Shown one piece after another: positions 53,690 through 64,000 of a stretch of DNA of 64,000 nucleotides (positions within the stretch are counted from its first letter, which is position 1; the number at the start of each line of letters is the position of its first letter). The notes beneath the pieces were generated by a model. That model was given only the letters and a program-made list of their open reading frames with translations. It did no database searches and was not told where the DNA came from. The DNA is from Platerodrilus igneus. Its lineage: Eukaryota; Arthropoda; Insecta; Coleoptera; Lycidae. The translations under genes and the position numbers were made by a program. The stretch lies in NCBI GenBank assembly GCA_036346225.1, contig JARFIW010001082.1, positions 2,790,001-2,854,000 of the forward strand, in the 5' to 3' direction.

Positions 53690-56600
53690 TAAATCCTCAG
53701 TCCTGGGACTGGTTAGACGCATACCCCCATTGTTTAATATTCTGAGCTAACCTACACGTTTTCCTGAAATTCCCAGAGCCTATATATTTCACTATATGCA
53801 TACAATAGTCCTATCTAAGTCTACATCTACCTCTATTTTTTTCCTATATCTGCATGTAATACAGCCCACACTATTCCCCAAAAATGTCTTAGAACGTGTC
53901 CTGCTCTTCTATTTCTCCTTTTTTTTTGTTTTTCACTACAACCTCTTTGTTAGAGGCGTACCCTCATTGTTTCCTATTCTAAACTGCCCTTCACATTTCC
54001 CTGAAATTTACATGGTATACATCTATCACTATCTGATCTAGGTCTACATCTACCTCCTTTTTCCTATCTCTGCTTGTAATCTATCCCATACTATTCCCCA
54101 AAAGTACGTTAGAATGTATTCTGCCCTTCTATTTCTCCTTTTTTTATTCCACAGATATCTTTATTTCCTTACTATTTTTATAACCTATTTGTTATTAACT
54201 TTGTCTGTCCATGCTACCATCATCATACATCTGAAGCATAACATTCCAAAAGGTTTCTTCCTTTTCCTGTCTGCCTTTTCTACTGTCCCTATTTCATAGT
54301 CGAACAGTGCTGTGTTCCACATACATGCTTTCAACAATTTTTTTCCTTGTTTCGATGTTTGTTGTCTTCAAACATAGCCACTGCTCTTTCTTGTTAGATA
54401 CAGCTCGGTTGCCCTTTTATTGTTTTGTAAATATGTACTGTATTTCACCTACATTCAGTGGTATGTAAAGGGGGTTAATCAGCCTGTGTCTACCAAAATC
54501 CCCCAACACTTGAACATTTGCAGAATTAAAAGTTTTCCAATAAATCCTTTCGCACAATCAAGATTAGTTGAAAATATTGCAAAACCAACATCTGTCGTTA
54601 TTTACAATAATCTCAGGTTTAAGTGCAATTACTTTTTCGTCATTAGGTTTCCGTCTTGGAACTGGTTGGACGAAGAAGGGGCGGCTCTGTGACTACTACG
54701 TCCAAGGTATCTGGTTCAAATCCCGACACATTCCGCTTGAAAAATGTTAGGTGCGCATTTTTCATAAAAAACGCCCTCGTTCGGACGAGAGGTAAAATGG
54801 AGGTCCCGTTTGTGAGTGTTGTCAGGTATGTTAAAGATCCCTACCTTGCTTGGAACAGCAGAGGTTCGGCAAAATTCAAAATTTTTCAGGTAAAAAAACT
54901 CGCTTCCTGGCCAATGTAGTACCTACAAGTGGAGGTTTGGAAAATCACATGTAGCGGTATGTGAAGAGGGGTAAGCAGCCTGTGGCTACCAAGATCCCCA
55001 AACACAGACATTTTCCGAATTAATGGTTTTCCAGTAAATCCTTTCACACAATTAACATTAGTCGAGAATATTGGAAAACCAACACCTGTAATTGCTTATA
55101 ATAATCATCAGGTTTTAAGTACAATTATTTTTTTCAATCTTGGAACTGGTTGGATGCGTACTTCCATTGATTTCTATTTCTGAGCTAGCCTACACATTTT
55201 CCTGAAATTTCCAGAGCTGACATCTTTGAATATCTGTGTGCAATAGTCTAAACTAGGTCTAACTCTACTTCTCTTTTTTCCTATCTCTGTTTTTAATATA
55301 TTCCACACTACTCCCTCTTGCGTGAGTATGTGACCTATCATGTTATTTTTTATTGTTGTCCACATATTTCTTTCTTCTCGTACCATTTCTAGAACCTCTT
55401 TGTTTTTAACTTCGTCGGTTTATGATATCTTCATCATGCGTCTGTAGCACCACATTTCAAATATTTCTATCTTTTTCCTATCCGCTTCTCTTGCAGTCCA
55501 AGTTTCACAGCCGTATAGTGCTGTACTCCACACATATGCTTTCAGCAATCTTTTCCTTGTTTCTATGTTTGTTGTCTTTGAACAGAGTAATTGGTTCTTC
55601 TTGTTAAATGTAGCACGGCCTTGTGTTAATCTTCGTTTTATATCTTTTGTGCTTTTCCAATCTTGTGTTATTTGGCTTTCTAGGTAGCAGAAATCCTTAA
55701 CTCCTTTTAAGTTCTCGTTTTCTATTTGTATTCTAATTTTTGATTTATCTTCCCCTCCTTTGCATACTAGTACTTAAGGTTTATTTTTCTTAATTTTCCT
55801 ACCGTATCTCTCTGATAGAAGTTTACATTTCATTAAGAGCTGTTTCTAACTTTTCCTTGCTAGATATCTGAAAATCTAAGCATATCAATCTTTTGTCCCT
55901 GCATAATAATACCATTTGTTTTCCTACATTTGACAGTCTTCATTGCCTCTTCAATGTACAAGTTAAAAATTAATGGGGATAAGGCACATCCCTGTCTCAC
56001 CCCTTTCCTTACATCTACCTCTCTATGTTCCTGCTCTAGTTCTATTAACGCTGTTTGCTCTTTGTATAAGCTATGTACTAGCCATCTATTCCTACAACTC
56101 ATTTCAATCTTTTTGAGTATTTTAAACATTTTTTTCTGTTTTACATTGTCGTATGCTTTTTCCAGATCTACAAACCTTATATACACGCTTTCTCCTTTTT
56201 CTATTGTCTTCTCCATTATGACTCTCAGAGCTAAAATAGCTACAGTGTTCTGCTGTTTTGCCTAAACCCAAATAGAGATTCTAGTACTTCTTTAGCCCGT
56301 TTTTCCATTCGTCTTTGTACAATTCTAGTAATATTTTGGACACGTGTGCTGTTATTGTTAGAAAATTTTCAAATTTATTGGGGCCTCTCTTTTTTGGTAT
56401 AGTGACTATGAATGTTACGTTTGAAATCCTTGAGTATCTCGCATGCCTCATACATAATAAGAGACGTTCTGTTACTGCTTGTCCAATGGCTCTTAGAGTT
56501 TATGCTTGCACCTTCTCTATATCCGGTGCCTTACCATTTTTCAGGCCCTTTAATTCTAATTCCAACTCATCTCTAAGTATAGGATATCCCAAGTCATCCT

Positions 56601-57480
56601 TTTCAATTAATTCTGACTCCTGTTCTAGTGCTGGTAATTCCTCTCCTGCATATAAATTCTCTATTTATTCTTGCCATCTCACCACTTACTTTACATTTTG
56701 TATAATGACGTCTTTTCATTTCCATCTTAGTTTATACCTCTTTGTGCTTTTCATCAATCCATTGCTCTTTAGCTTTCCTACATTTGCGAATAATTTCCCA
56801 TTTTATGGCTTTATATCTCTGTTTCCAGTTTCTTCTGGTCTTTCTTCTATTAAATCCAAGATATCCTTTGTTATCCATGGTTTCTTATTTTCTTTTTGTG
56901 TATATTCCAGAATATCTCTGGCCGTCATGTCTAAGCTGGATTTAATGTTATTCCGTTCTGTTTCTACTTCCTTAGTATCAGAAATTTTCCCGATATCTTT
57001 CAGTAATTCACATGACTTTTTTTTCAAATCGATCGTGGATATCTTTATCTTTTAGTTTCTGAAAGTCAAAATGCTTTTCTCCGTTCCTTTTTCTCAAAAT
57101 TTTAAATTTAAGAGTGGCCTTCATAATTACGATGTTGTGGTCAGTGGCTATATCTGCTTCTGGGTAGCTTCTACAGTGTTTTACTTGATTCCTAAACTGT
57201 TGTCTAACAAGAATGTAATCTATTTAATACCTACCTATATCTCCTGGCATCTTCCACCTGTATCGTATCCTAGCACGATGTTGAAATGAGGCGTTTGTGA
57301 CGGTTAAATTGTATTTGTCGCAAGATTCTATCAGCCTATTTCCTCTGTCGTTTCTTGTGCTTAATTCAAGTACCTACAACTGCTCCTTCCCTACCCTTAC
57401 CTACCACTGCGTTAAAATCCCCCGTAATTATTAAATTTTCATGTCCTTGTCTTAGTATGTCTTCGATATCATATCAAAAT
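53690..57480 (-). mobile_element. inverted RTE-clade LINE, 5' truncated, with composite tail
   Basis: Same family as 17,318-21,620, on the minus strand. It starts at 57,480 inside the endonuclease (equivalent to about 18,093) and runs through the linker (DIGKISDTKEVETE, KKPWITKDILDLIEE), RT (56,216-55,860: VYIRFVDLEKAYDNVKQ, KGVRQGCALSPLIFNLYIEE, LRFSDI where FADD is expected) and C-terminus to about 55,140. Then tail modules and own-end fragments follow to 53,690. Many frameshifts. Confidence 0.88.
55860..56216 (-). pseudogene. RTE reverse transcriptase fragment
   Basis: 118-codon frame with the first catalytic Asp region (FVDLEKAYDNV) and RQGC block. The frame ends at LRFSDI, where the FADD box is damaged. 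Confidence 0.85.
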
Positions 57481-58535
57481 AATGAAACGATATCATTTTC
57501 TTAAAATAATTACCCCACTTTTAATATTAACTAGAAAATGTATAAAGTGGTTAGTGGTTTTGAATGTTAATGTTTACCCCTTCCTATTATAGTTATTTGA
57601 ATTTTTTTTAAAACCCTGCAAAAATTTAAAAGCACGAACCAAGCAAAATAAAAGCTATGAAACACTACTTCACTTCCTAATTCTATTTTAAATTAAGGCT
57701 CAATTGAATGAAATGAATAAAAAAAAACTGCAAAAACCCCCACATAATGGTCAACCAGAATCAGTACTTCATTAATGTTTTATGTATTACTATTCCCCAT
57801 ATAAACCTACAATGAACCAGTTTTATAATAAACTAATAACTATTGATGGTTCTAATATTATTAATAAATGTTTTCAGCTTTGCTTCTGCTCATCTTGCTT
57901 ACTAACTAACTAATTAAAATACAACAGTAAGTGATACCTGTTAATCTATTTAAAATCATCCAGATAGAATAAAATTTGTTATTCAACATTATGACTTTGC
58001 TAAATCTTGTTCAGTTGTCCCCCAATACTAGTCAAGTTCAAAACTATGGTAAGAAAAATATTTAGGCTGATATTTTTTTGGCAGCTATTTTAAGTTTACT
58101 TCGGAACCGTTTTTTAGCTGAAATGAATTTTGCACAAATGTATCTAACTCTATTAATTTTATAGATATCAAGACAAAATAAAAACCAAAATTATCAAAAT
58201 GATATGTCCTAGATTTTTTATAGGTACATAATAGCCTAACTAGTGAGAGTGTGAAGAAAAAAATTCACAACTATAAACTGAAAATTTACTTAAAAGAAGA
58301 CTTCTTTTAATGCTTCAAAATTATTAAAAGGAAAAAATTCACCTTTATTTTTATTTCTTGCATAGATTTATCATGGGACAGCTTTCTGTAGAAGGTTCAA
58401 GTTTGAGAACTTTGTCCTCCTTTTTTATATAATTTTCAAGAATGCCCAAAAAAGCATAATTTGGTAATATTTAAAGTAGAATATCTAAAAAGGGACAAAG
58501 TGAAAAATTATGCAATCAATACTAGTAATACCTCT
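57481..58535. other. probable Hip1 intron 1, no feature seen
   Basis: AT-rich with long A/T runs, no gene. Confidence 0.4.
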
Positions 58536-58537
58536 TT

Positions 58538-58538
58538 A

Positions 58539-58587
<49 letters not shown>
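58538..58587. repeat. (AT)n microsatellite
   Basis: About 50 bases of alternating AT. Confidence 0.95.
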
Positions 58588-58589
<2 letters not shown>

Positions 58590-59004
58590 CATATGATAAA
58601 AGTTTGGTGACAGACTCAACTGGTTGCAGAGTTATAGTGCTTCAAGAATGGCCAAAAATTGTGTTATTATAGATATACAAAATTTAACAGTAATTAACGT
58701 TCCACTTTAATTTATATGAAAGGGGTAATTGTTTTTATCAAGTTAAATTCATATTAATATATAAATATTTCTTATTTTTATTATATTTTCTTAAACATAG
58801 GCAGTGCCTTGATTAAAAAAACATTGTTATTTAATATACATTTTCAAAATTACGTTTGTTCTGCACAGAAAAGTAGCAGATGTACATTTCATTAGTTAGC
58901 ATGCAAATTTACAATTTCCGCAAAATACTGAAAGGTGTTGAAATATCAGTACATAGTTTTTCAGTATGTTGTGCGTTCTGCCCAAAACTGTTGTTGATTC
59001 TGTG

Positions 59005-59560
59005 TGCATAATCTTCCTCACAACTTATTTTTTACTTATTTACTTATTGGAACCCACGCTATGTCTTTGTTTAGATATTTGGCAGTTTTTGGACCAGGTA
59101 GATGGGAAAAATAAACTAGTAGATTGTTTTGATCGCTCTTGTCTTTGACTACGCTCAGCCACCATTGATCTTCATAAATACATGCAAATGTAATGTAGTC
59201 TGACTGTTGGTCCAGTGAAAGCTTTCAATTTCACTTTGAACACAAAATGCAAAGTTTTCTGAAAAACTATTAATGACCAAACAATCATCGTCTTTGAGAT
59301 TATCTTTAATTTCTTTGAAATGATTAGATTGAACTTTTGAGATAAAATGGCAAGAAACTTTACAAGTTCATCATTTGTTAGTAGTCGGGCGATAAGGTTT
59401 GCACTCACTACGTGAATGTTACTTCCTTCAGTAAATTGTAAATATTCATCAGAAATTCCAGTTCTTCTGATTACCGGCATTATGAGTATTTGTTCATCAT
59501 ACACCATTGGTTCTCGACGTCATACAATAATTCCATCAAGTCTATGTAACTATACTGAAC
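59005..59560 (-). pseudogene. transposon-associated protein fragment, unknown function
   Basis: Minus strand 59,507-59,172 opens MVYDEQILIMPVIRRTG. Further 3' in another frame it reads CIYEDQWWLSVVKD, VYFSHLPGPKTAKYL and DIAWVP, which fits a recurring W-W..V......V.F.HP.GP......CWVP pattern I know from transposon-linked insect proteins. Frame breaks make it a relic. Confidence 0.35.
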
Positions 59561-60067
59561 TTAGCTCCTTCAATCATGAGCTTCACATTCTGATAGTATT
59601 TACAGACACACGCATGCATGCACACTATGGGTACCAAATATTTCTGGAAGGACATATCACTTTGGTTACAGAGTACCAAACATTAACTGTTCAATTTTGT
59701 GGTTAAGGGTATTTGTGTTTGAAAAGGCTAAATTAGTTCATTTAAAGTAAGTATAATTGATCCTTTTTATTTCTGAACTCTGACATTGTCATTAACTGTT
59801 GTAATACACACTTTTTTCCAGAGCACCACCGACTGTTTTAATCATCTTCGTAAAATTATATTATATTTTTTATGACTTCTTAGCTTATTTTTCTGTATTT
59901 TAGACAAATGTGAGGATAACTTGCTATTTCACAAGTTCTTGTGTTCTAATACCTTAAAAACCACACCATCTAGAGTAAACTACAATAGAAATTACCACAA
60001 ATTTACTCGGGAGTTAAGTTCCCCGATGCGATACAATGCATTGCTAGTTATTTTCGTCAACACTTAC

Positions 60068-60133
60068 CCACGATTTCTTGCTCTTAATGCACTGACTTTC
60101 TGCTACTTCTTCGGGATTCCGTGGTGACTTCAT
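60068..60133 (-). CDS. candidate first coding exon, possibly of Hip1
   Basis: ATG at 60,133, 22 codons (MKSPRNPEEVAESQCIKSKK...), then TGG|GTAAGT, a strong donor, in phase 0. The first recognised Hip1 exon starts in phase 0, 7.5 kb downstream, and no other minus-strand exon lies between. The peptide does not show the Glu/Phe-rich segment usual before the ANTH core, so the link is inference. It could also belong to another transcript. Confidence 0.35.
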
Positions 60134-60450
60134 GTTGTTCCAGTGTTTGCCTGGCTATAGACCTCGTTGATGAAGTGCCGATATGCGATACGATATAGGT
60201 AAGGAAGGGGGAATCACTTGTCGATAAGTCAGAGCACTACTCACATGTCAACACTTGAAGGACGTCAGTAGTCGAGTCCTTTGTTTTGGAAAATTCGCTT
60301 CCACGAAAATATCTATCTCCTCCAGAAGGGGTTAAAGTTTTCTGATGCACAATGGCGGGTACAACACCATACAAGGCGTGAGAAATGCCGATAGCTTGTT
60401 CTCAGACCACACAGATAAGCTAATGACCAAACTCTCCGTGCGAACCACAA
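60134..60450 (-). promoter_or_regulatory. possible promoter/5' UTR of the candidate first exon
   Basis: Less AT-rich than its surroundings, with several CG dinucleotides, and free of repeats. No TATA box or initiator can be assigned with confidence. Confidence 0.25.
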
Positions 60451-60744
60451 CTTTGTGTGATTTTCACGTACATCTGCATTAAAATGTTCATATGCGTGGT
60501 TTTAAAAAGTTTCCTAAACCTAACTAATACAATAGCTATATATAAAAAAGGCGTAACAGTGTTAATGTTACAATATAGACGAAAACACCAAATTCTTCTA
60601 CTATTTTATTTGACCATGAGTCAGAGAAAAGACATAATTATTAACGAAACTGCATTTACAATCAAGCTTTTATATCAAAATATTATATTCATTTTCTGGT
60701 CGTAACTGAACAGGTGTTCTTCATCTACATCTTCATGTAGGGTA

Positions 60745-62805
60745 GCGGAACCTATATTTGACCAGCACCCAGTAATTGACCAAATTCATTTTAACAGCCG
60801 AAAATAAGGAATCTGTAATACTCCATTTTGTATCGATAGTTTTATACTGTTAGTATGTATTTTGGCCACAAGATAGTGCAACTATCATCAACAGTGCTTG
60901 TGCAAAAGGGCCATTTTTAACCTCCAAATCAGTGTTGGACTTACATGGCATTTAACAAGTGATGCAGCAATAAGAAAGGTAAGCAGACAATAGTTTTTCT
61001 ATTCTTAAAGCATCTGTTCTTGGTATGTGCTTATCAATAAAATATTTGGTTGTACTAGTTGTAAGATGAAATATTGTTTAATAGTGTTGTATTATTTACT
61101 GTTGAAAATGTATTTTTTTTTTAATAAAAACACATGTGGTCAACTACTAGACCGCTAAATTTTATTAAAACGCCAGTAATTGACCACTCTGGTCAAATAC
61201 TAGTGTTTCCAATAAACTAAATATTTTAGGTCCCTGTCTATTTCATAGGTTTAAAAATGTATAAAAGAGGTTATTTCATTTAAAAAAAGTTGGTATTTTA
61301 AAGCACATCTCTTAGTTTACCATCGTTCTATTGTGGTCAACTATGGGGTTTATATCATGGTCAAGAACTAGTGCATTAATTTAAGAGTTTCAAAAAACAG
61401 AGATGGGGAATGGGTCTGTGATGAGTCAGCAAAAGAATTGTACAATGTTTGGAGAAAATTGAAAAAAAATGTCAAAAACCCAAAGATCAAGATCAAAACA
61501 TAGAATCGAAAAGCGAAAGTAACCACAATGGATTTGAAACTACTAAAGACAAAGCTGACAGTAGGACTGAAAAACAAGAAAACAGAACACATACTGAAGA
61601 AGACGAACATATTATTGTAACTAAAGAAAAACATCATGATAAGACCAAAATGAAAGAAACTGACCCTGATCAGATTCAGGTTGAAATTAATGATGCTTTT
61701 AAACAAAATGCAATGGAAAATGTCAAACCTGTGATTATTTTAAGTGACAATATTAAGAAAAGCAGTGCTATCAACAGATATGGAAACGCCAAAATTTAAT
61801 AATGATGCTGAAACAAAAAAGTATATTAACACGGAGATGAAACAAGCAGACAATAGTGAAGTTCCAGGACCAATGGGGAAAGTTTTCATTGAAAAAGGTA
61901 AGACTGTAAGAACAGTTGTGCCTCCAGTATCATTGTTAACCCCACAAAAAAGAGGTATTAGTACTGTTTTCTTGGATCATATTTTTTGGCCAGAGGAGTC
62001 GCCTGAAAAAAAAGGAATTTAGAATGAAAGAAAAGTTGCCCTATGCAACTACTTCAATTAAATGGTTGCAGTATCACGAAGAAAAAGAAAGGATAAAAAA
62101 GAAAAAGGAGAAAGAAAAACAAGAAAAAGCCCTTTTGAGAGAAAAGAAGCAAGAGAAAAAATTAAAAACTCAAAACAGAAATTTGGCCAAAACAGCAAAA
62201 AAATATATATAAAAAAAGTAAAACAAAGTAGAATACTCAGATAGCACGGAAAGTGATAATGAGGAGTGGCATGAGAGTGGCTCAAGTTTAGATGATATAT
62301 CCGAAAATTTTAGCAGTGATAGTGAAAATGAACCACTCGCCCATCTGTCGAAGAAACTCAAGAAAACGATTTCAATAGGAGACTTATATTTGGTTACATT
62401 TCCTGGAAAAAAAATCAATCATAAATACGTTTGTTGTGTACAAAATATTTATGACATGCGTGATTTTGAGGTACAGGCATATACTCCAATCGAAGGAAGT
62501 AAATCTCTTTTTAAAGTCATTGAAAATGACATCAGTGTTGTAAATATTAATCAACTCGATAAGAAACTAGAACATTCAAGTGTTATAGCAACAGGAAACC
62601 GCACTAAATTTAAGTTTTCCAAAGATATCATTTAAGTGCTTAGGTATATCTAAATGATTTTGAAAAATTCTAAATGGAATTTTTGGAATTAAAGCATTTT
62701 TAAATTGTTATTTGAAAATTCGTTTGTTTTTAATAAATAAGTTCATACCCATACTAGGTAAAAATTATGGTCAAATACTAGTACACGCTGGTCAATTATC
62801 GGTGA
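60745..62805 (+). mobile_element. pogo/Tigger-like DNA transposon remnant
   Basis: Inverted ends: TTTGACCAGCACCCAGTAAT at about 60,750 and, inverted, AATTGACCAGCGTGTACTAG near 62,795. A third GTAATTGACCA motif lies at 61,176. The plus-strand frames (61.4-62.64 kb) look like the C-terminal half of pogo/Tigger/CENP-B-like transposase ORFs. The catalytic half is absent, so the class is tentative. Confidence 0.5.
61400..62635 (+). pseudogene. transposon ORF, C-terminal part, three frame breaks
   Basis: A Lys/Glu-rich region (61,449-61,799) passes by frameshift to PQKRGISTVFLDHIFWPEES (61,744-62,022), then KEKLPYATTSIKWLQYHEEK with a long KKKEKEKQEK helix (62,024-62,212). An acidic stretch follows (STESDNEEWHESGSSLDD), then a closing domain GDLYLVTFPGKK ... 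YVCCVQNIYD to the stop at 62,635. The order basic helix, acidic patch, small closing domain is familiar from jerky/Tigger-like ORFs. No DDE residues are present. Confidence 0.5.
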
Positions 62806-63700
62806 TTTCTGACTTTTTTGTTTGTTTATATTTTTAAATAAAACTATACACTGTTTTCTAAGGTTAAATATACTATTTATAATCCCAAAACATGGGTCTA
62901 TATGCTGCTATACCTATTTTCTAAGTACATTTAATAATTTTCTATCTGCAAGGATTTTCTTTAAAAAAACTTCTTAAATGGCCAACCATTGGTGCACCCA
63001 CAATATTCTTCTAATTCCTTCTTAACGATAGTTGCAATTCAAACAGTCTTTTTCTTCACGGCTGACTGTCTTTGTTCTTTATTTAATTTAGCTACCTTTC
63101 ATAAAGTTGACAAATCTAAAGAGTCACATATTGAGTTAACTTTGTGAAAAGTAGTAGGTGATCCTTTCCATTTTTATTTCTGAATTGTCTGACTCTTTCA
63201 CAAATATTTAAAAATCATGCTGAGCAAGGAACTTTTCTGGGTATTAAAGCAATCTCAATACTTTCCTTAAAAAGAAGATCAAGAAAAATTTTTCTTACTC
63301 CATTTTTAATCGGCTTTTTGTGTACCCACATTGGATCACACCATTTTCTTCCAAAGATATTTAATTTTATGATAATAACAAATATAACTGATTTTATTTT
63401 CAATTCTCAATTTTAATACTTTTTGTTCTTCTATAGGTAAGTTCACTCACCATAAGTATTTCGTTTTGCACAGTTATATAGTCTTGTTAGTGACACTGCT
63501 CATGAACTAATTATCCCAAAAACAACTTATATTAATTTAAATTCACTGATTCACATTAAAAAAAATTATATAAAATATTATGTGTAATTCACTTATTAAA
63601 TAAAAATATGAAAATTATTTTTTATGTTCTGCTTTGAACAACTAAAACAAGGATGTTGTGGTTCGTAAACAAGATATTTTCAGGAACTTGCTCCTATAGT
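62806..63700. other. intergenic DNA, no gene seen
   Basis: AT-rich, short chance frames only. Confidence 0.4.
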
Positions 63701-63758
63701 GAACTATAGATATTATTTTGTTACAGATTTAGGAACAAGTTGCAAGCTTTCCTTTCAG

Positions 63759-63875
63759 GTTTATAGAGATCCGAAACTTAATGATCTGGGACACTTCGGA
63801 GCTCTCCCTGAAAGGAACACGCATTTAAGAATTATGGACTTATCATCCGTAGCAACACATAACCTCAAATTAGTA
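63759..63875 (+). CDS. possible internal exon of an unidentified plus-strand gene
   Basis: TTTCCTTTCAG acceptor, 39 open codons (VYRDPKLNDLGHFGALPE, RIMDLSSVATHNLKL), then GTATGT donor. The residue pattern looks protein-like rather than random. I do not recognise the family. Confidence 0.4.
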
Positions 63876-63958
63876 GTATGTACGCTTTACGTTTTTATAT
63901 ATGTCTTATTATCCAATATCCCGACATGTATTCTTTGCAAGAAGAAATGATTTTGCAG

Positions 63959-64000
63959 GTAAAAGAATGGATGATTTTGATACATATTGTGATCAGTGTT
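63959..64000 (+). CDS. possible next exon, cut by window edge
   Basis: TTTTGCAG acceptor followed by 42 open bases, in phase 0 VKEWMILIHIVIS, which joins the 63,759 exon without a shift. Another frame (GKRMDDFDTYCDQC) is also open, so the phase is not certain. Confidence 0.3.

Noticed and set aside
53796..54299. Plus-strand hydrophobic frames resembling membrane peptides
   Set aside because: Antisense of the RTE composite tail.
56315..57055. Plus-strand open frame of 246 codons
   Set aside because: Antisense shadow of the inverted RTE element; no domain, and the minus strand has clear RTE similarity.
61368..61706. Minus-strand Phe-rich frame, apparent transmembrane protein
   Set aside because: Antisense of the Lys/Glu-rich transposon ORF on the plus strand.

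Overview
This is a 64-kb piece of an AT-rich animal nuclear genome, most likely an insect. The evidence is GT-AG introns, a gene for the endocytic adaptor HIP1, and an arthropod-style mix of RTE-clade LINEs, Ty3/gypsy, mariner/Tc1-type and pogo-type transposons. There is no prokaryotic or organellar signature. I cannot fix the insect order from sequence alone.

Two host genes are well supported, both on the minus strand. (1) At 45-924 there is a four-exon gene for a protein of about 234 aa. It has a compact N-terminal half and a charged coiled-coil C-terminal half, and I do not recognise the family. (2) A large Hip1 orthologue spans 52,607 down to 23,004 in 15 exons. All splice phases agree, giving 1,114 codons plus a stop. 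Its order is ANTH domain (52.6-46.5 kb), a linker with a clathrin-box-like motif and a Pro-rich repeat (46.4-46.1 kb), a coiled coil (46.1-43.2 kb), and the USH and I/LWEQ (THATCH) actin-binding domain (24.4-23.0 kb). An 18.8-kb intron separates coiled coil from actin-binding module. A phase-compatible candidate first exon lies at 60,068-60,133. The coiled coil was recently lengthened by a tandem duplication whose breakpoints fall inside exons. A possible plus-strand gene enters at 63.76 kb and runs off the right edge.

The rest is mostly mobile DNA. 1.7-10.4 kb: mariner relic, hammerhead-like core of a Penelope-type element, an RTE copy split by a TA-flanked long-TIR element, and a disturbed second copy of the same RTE region. 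12.9-22.3 kb: a decayed minus-strand Ty3/gypsy element whose gag is split by a complete 4.3-kb RTE LINE (17,318-21,620) with an 11-bp target-site duplication, a fold at its 5' end that fits the HDV-like ribozyme topology, and a 3' tail built from repeated pieces of its own end. 24.4-43 kb (Hip1 intron): mariner, a 1.3-kb repeated segment, Myb/SANT-like fragment, and a 3.09-kb tandem duplication carrying a 93-bp minisatellite between LINE tails. 47.1-52.0 kb (Hip1 intron): three mariner/Tc1-like elements. 53.7-57.5 kb: inverted RTE with the same composite tail. 60.7-62.8 kb: decayed pogo/Tigger-like element.

Several duplications look like assembly artefacts. The 3.09-kb tandem copies differ only by single-base indels, and the RTE copy at 7.5-8.7 kb reads as a base-by-base blend of two unrelated sequences. 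Gene structure around Hip1 does not depend on these regions.
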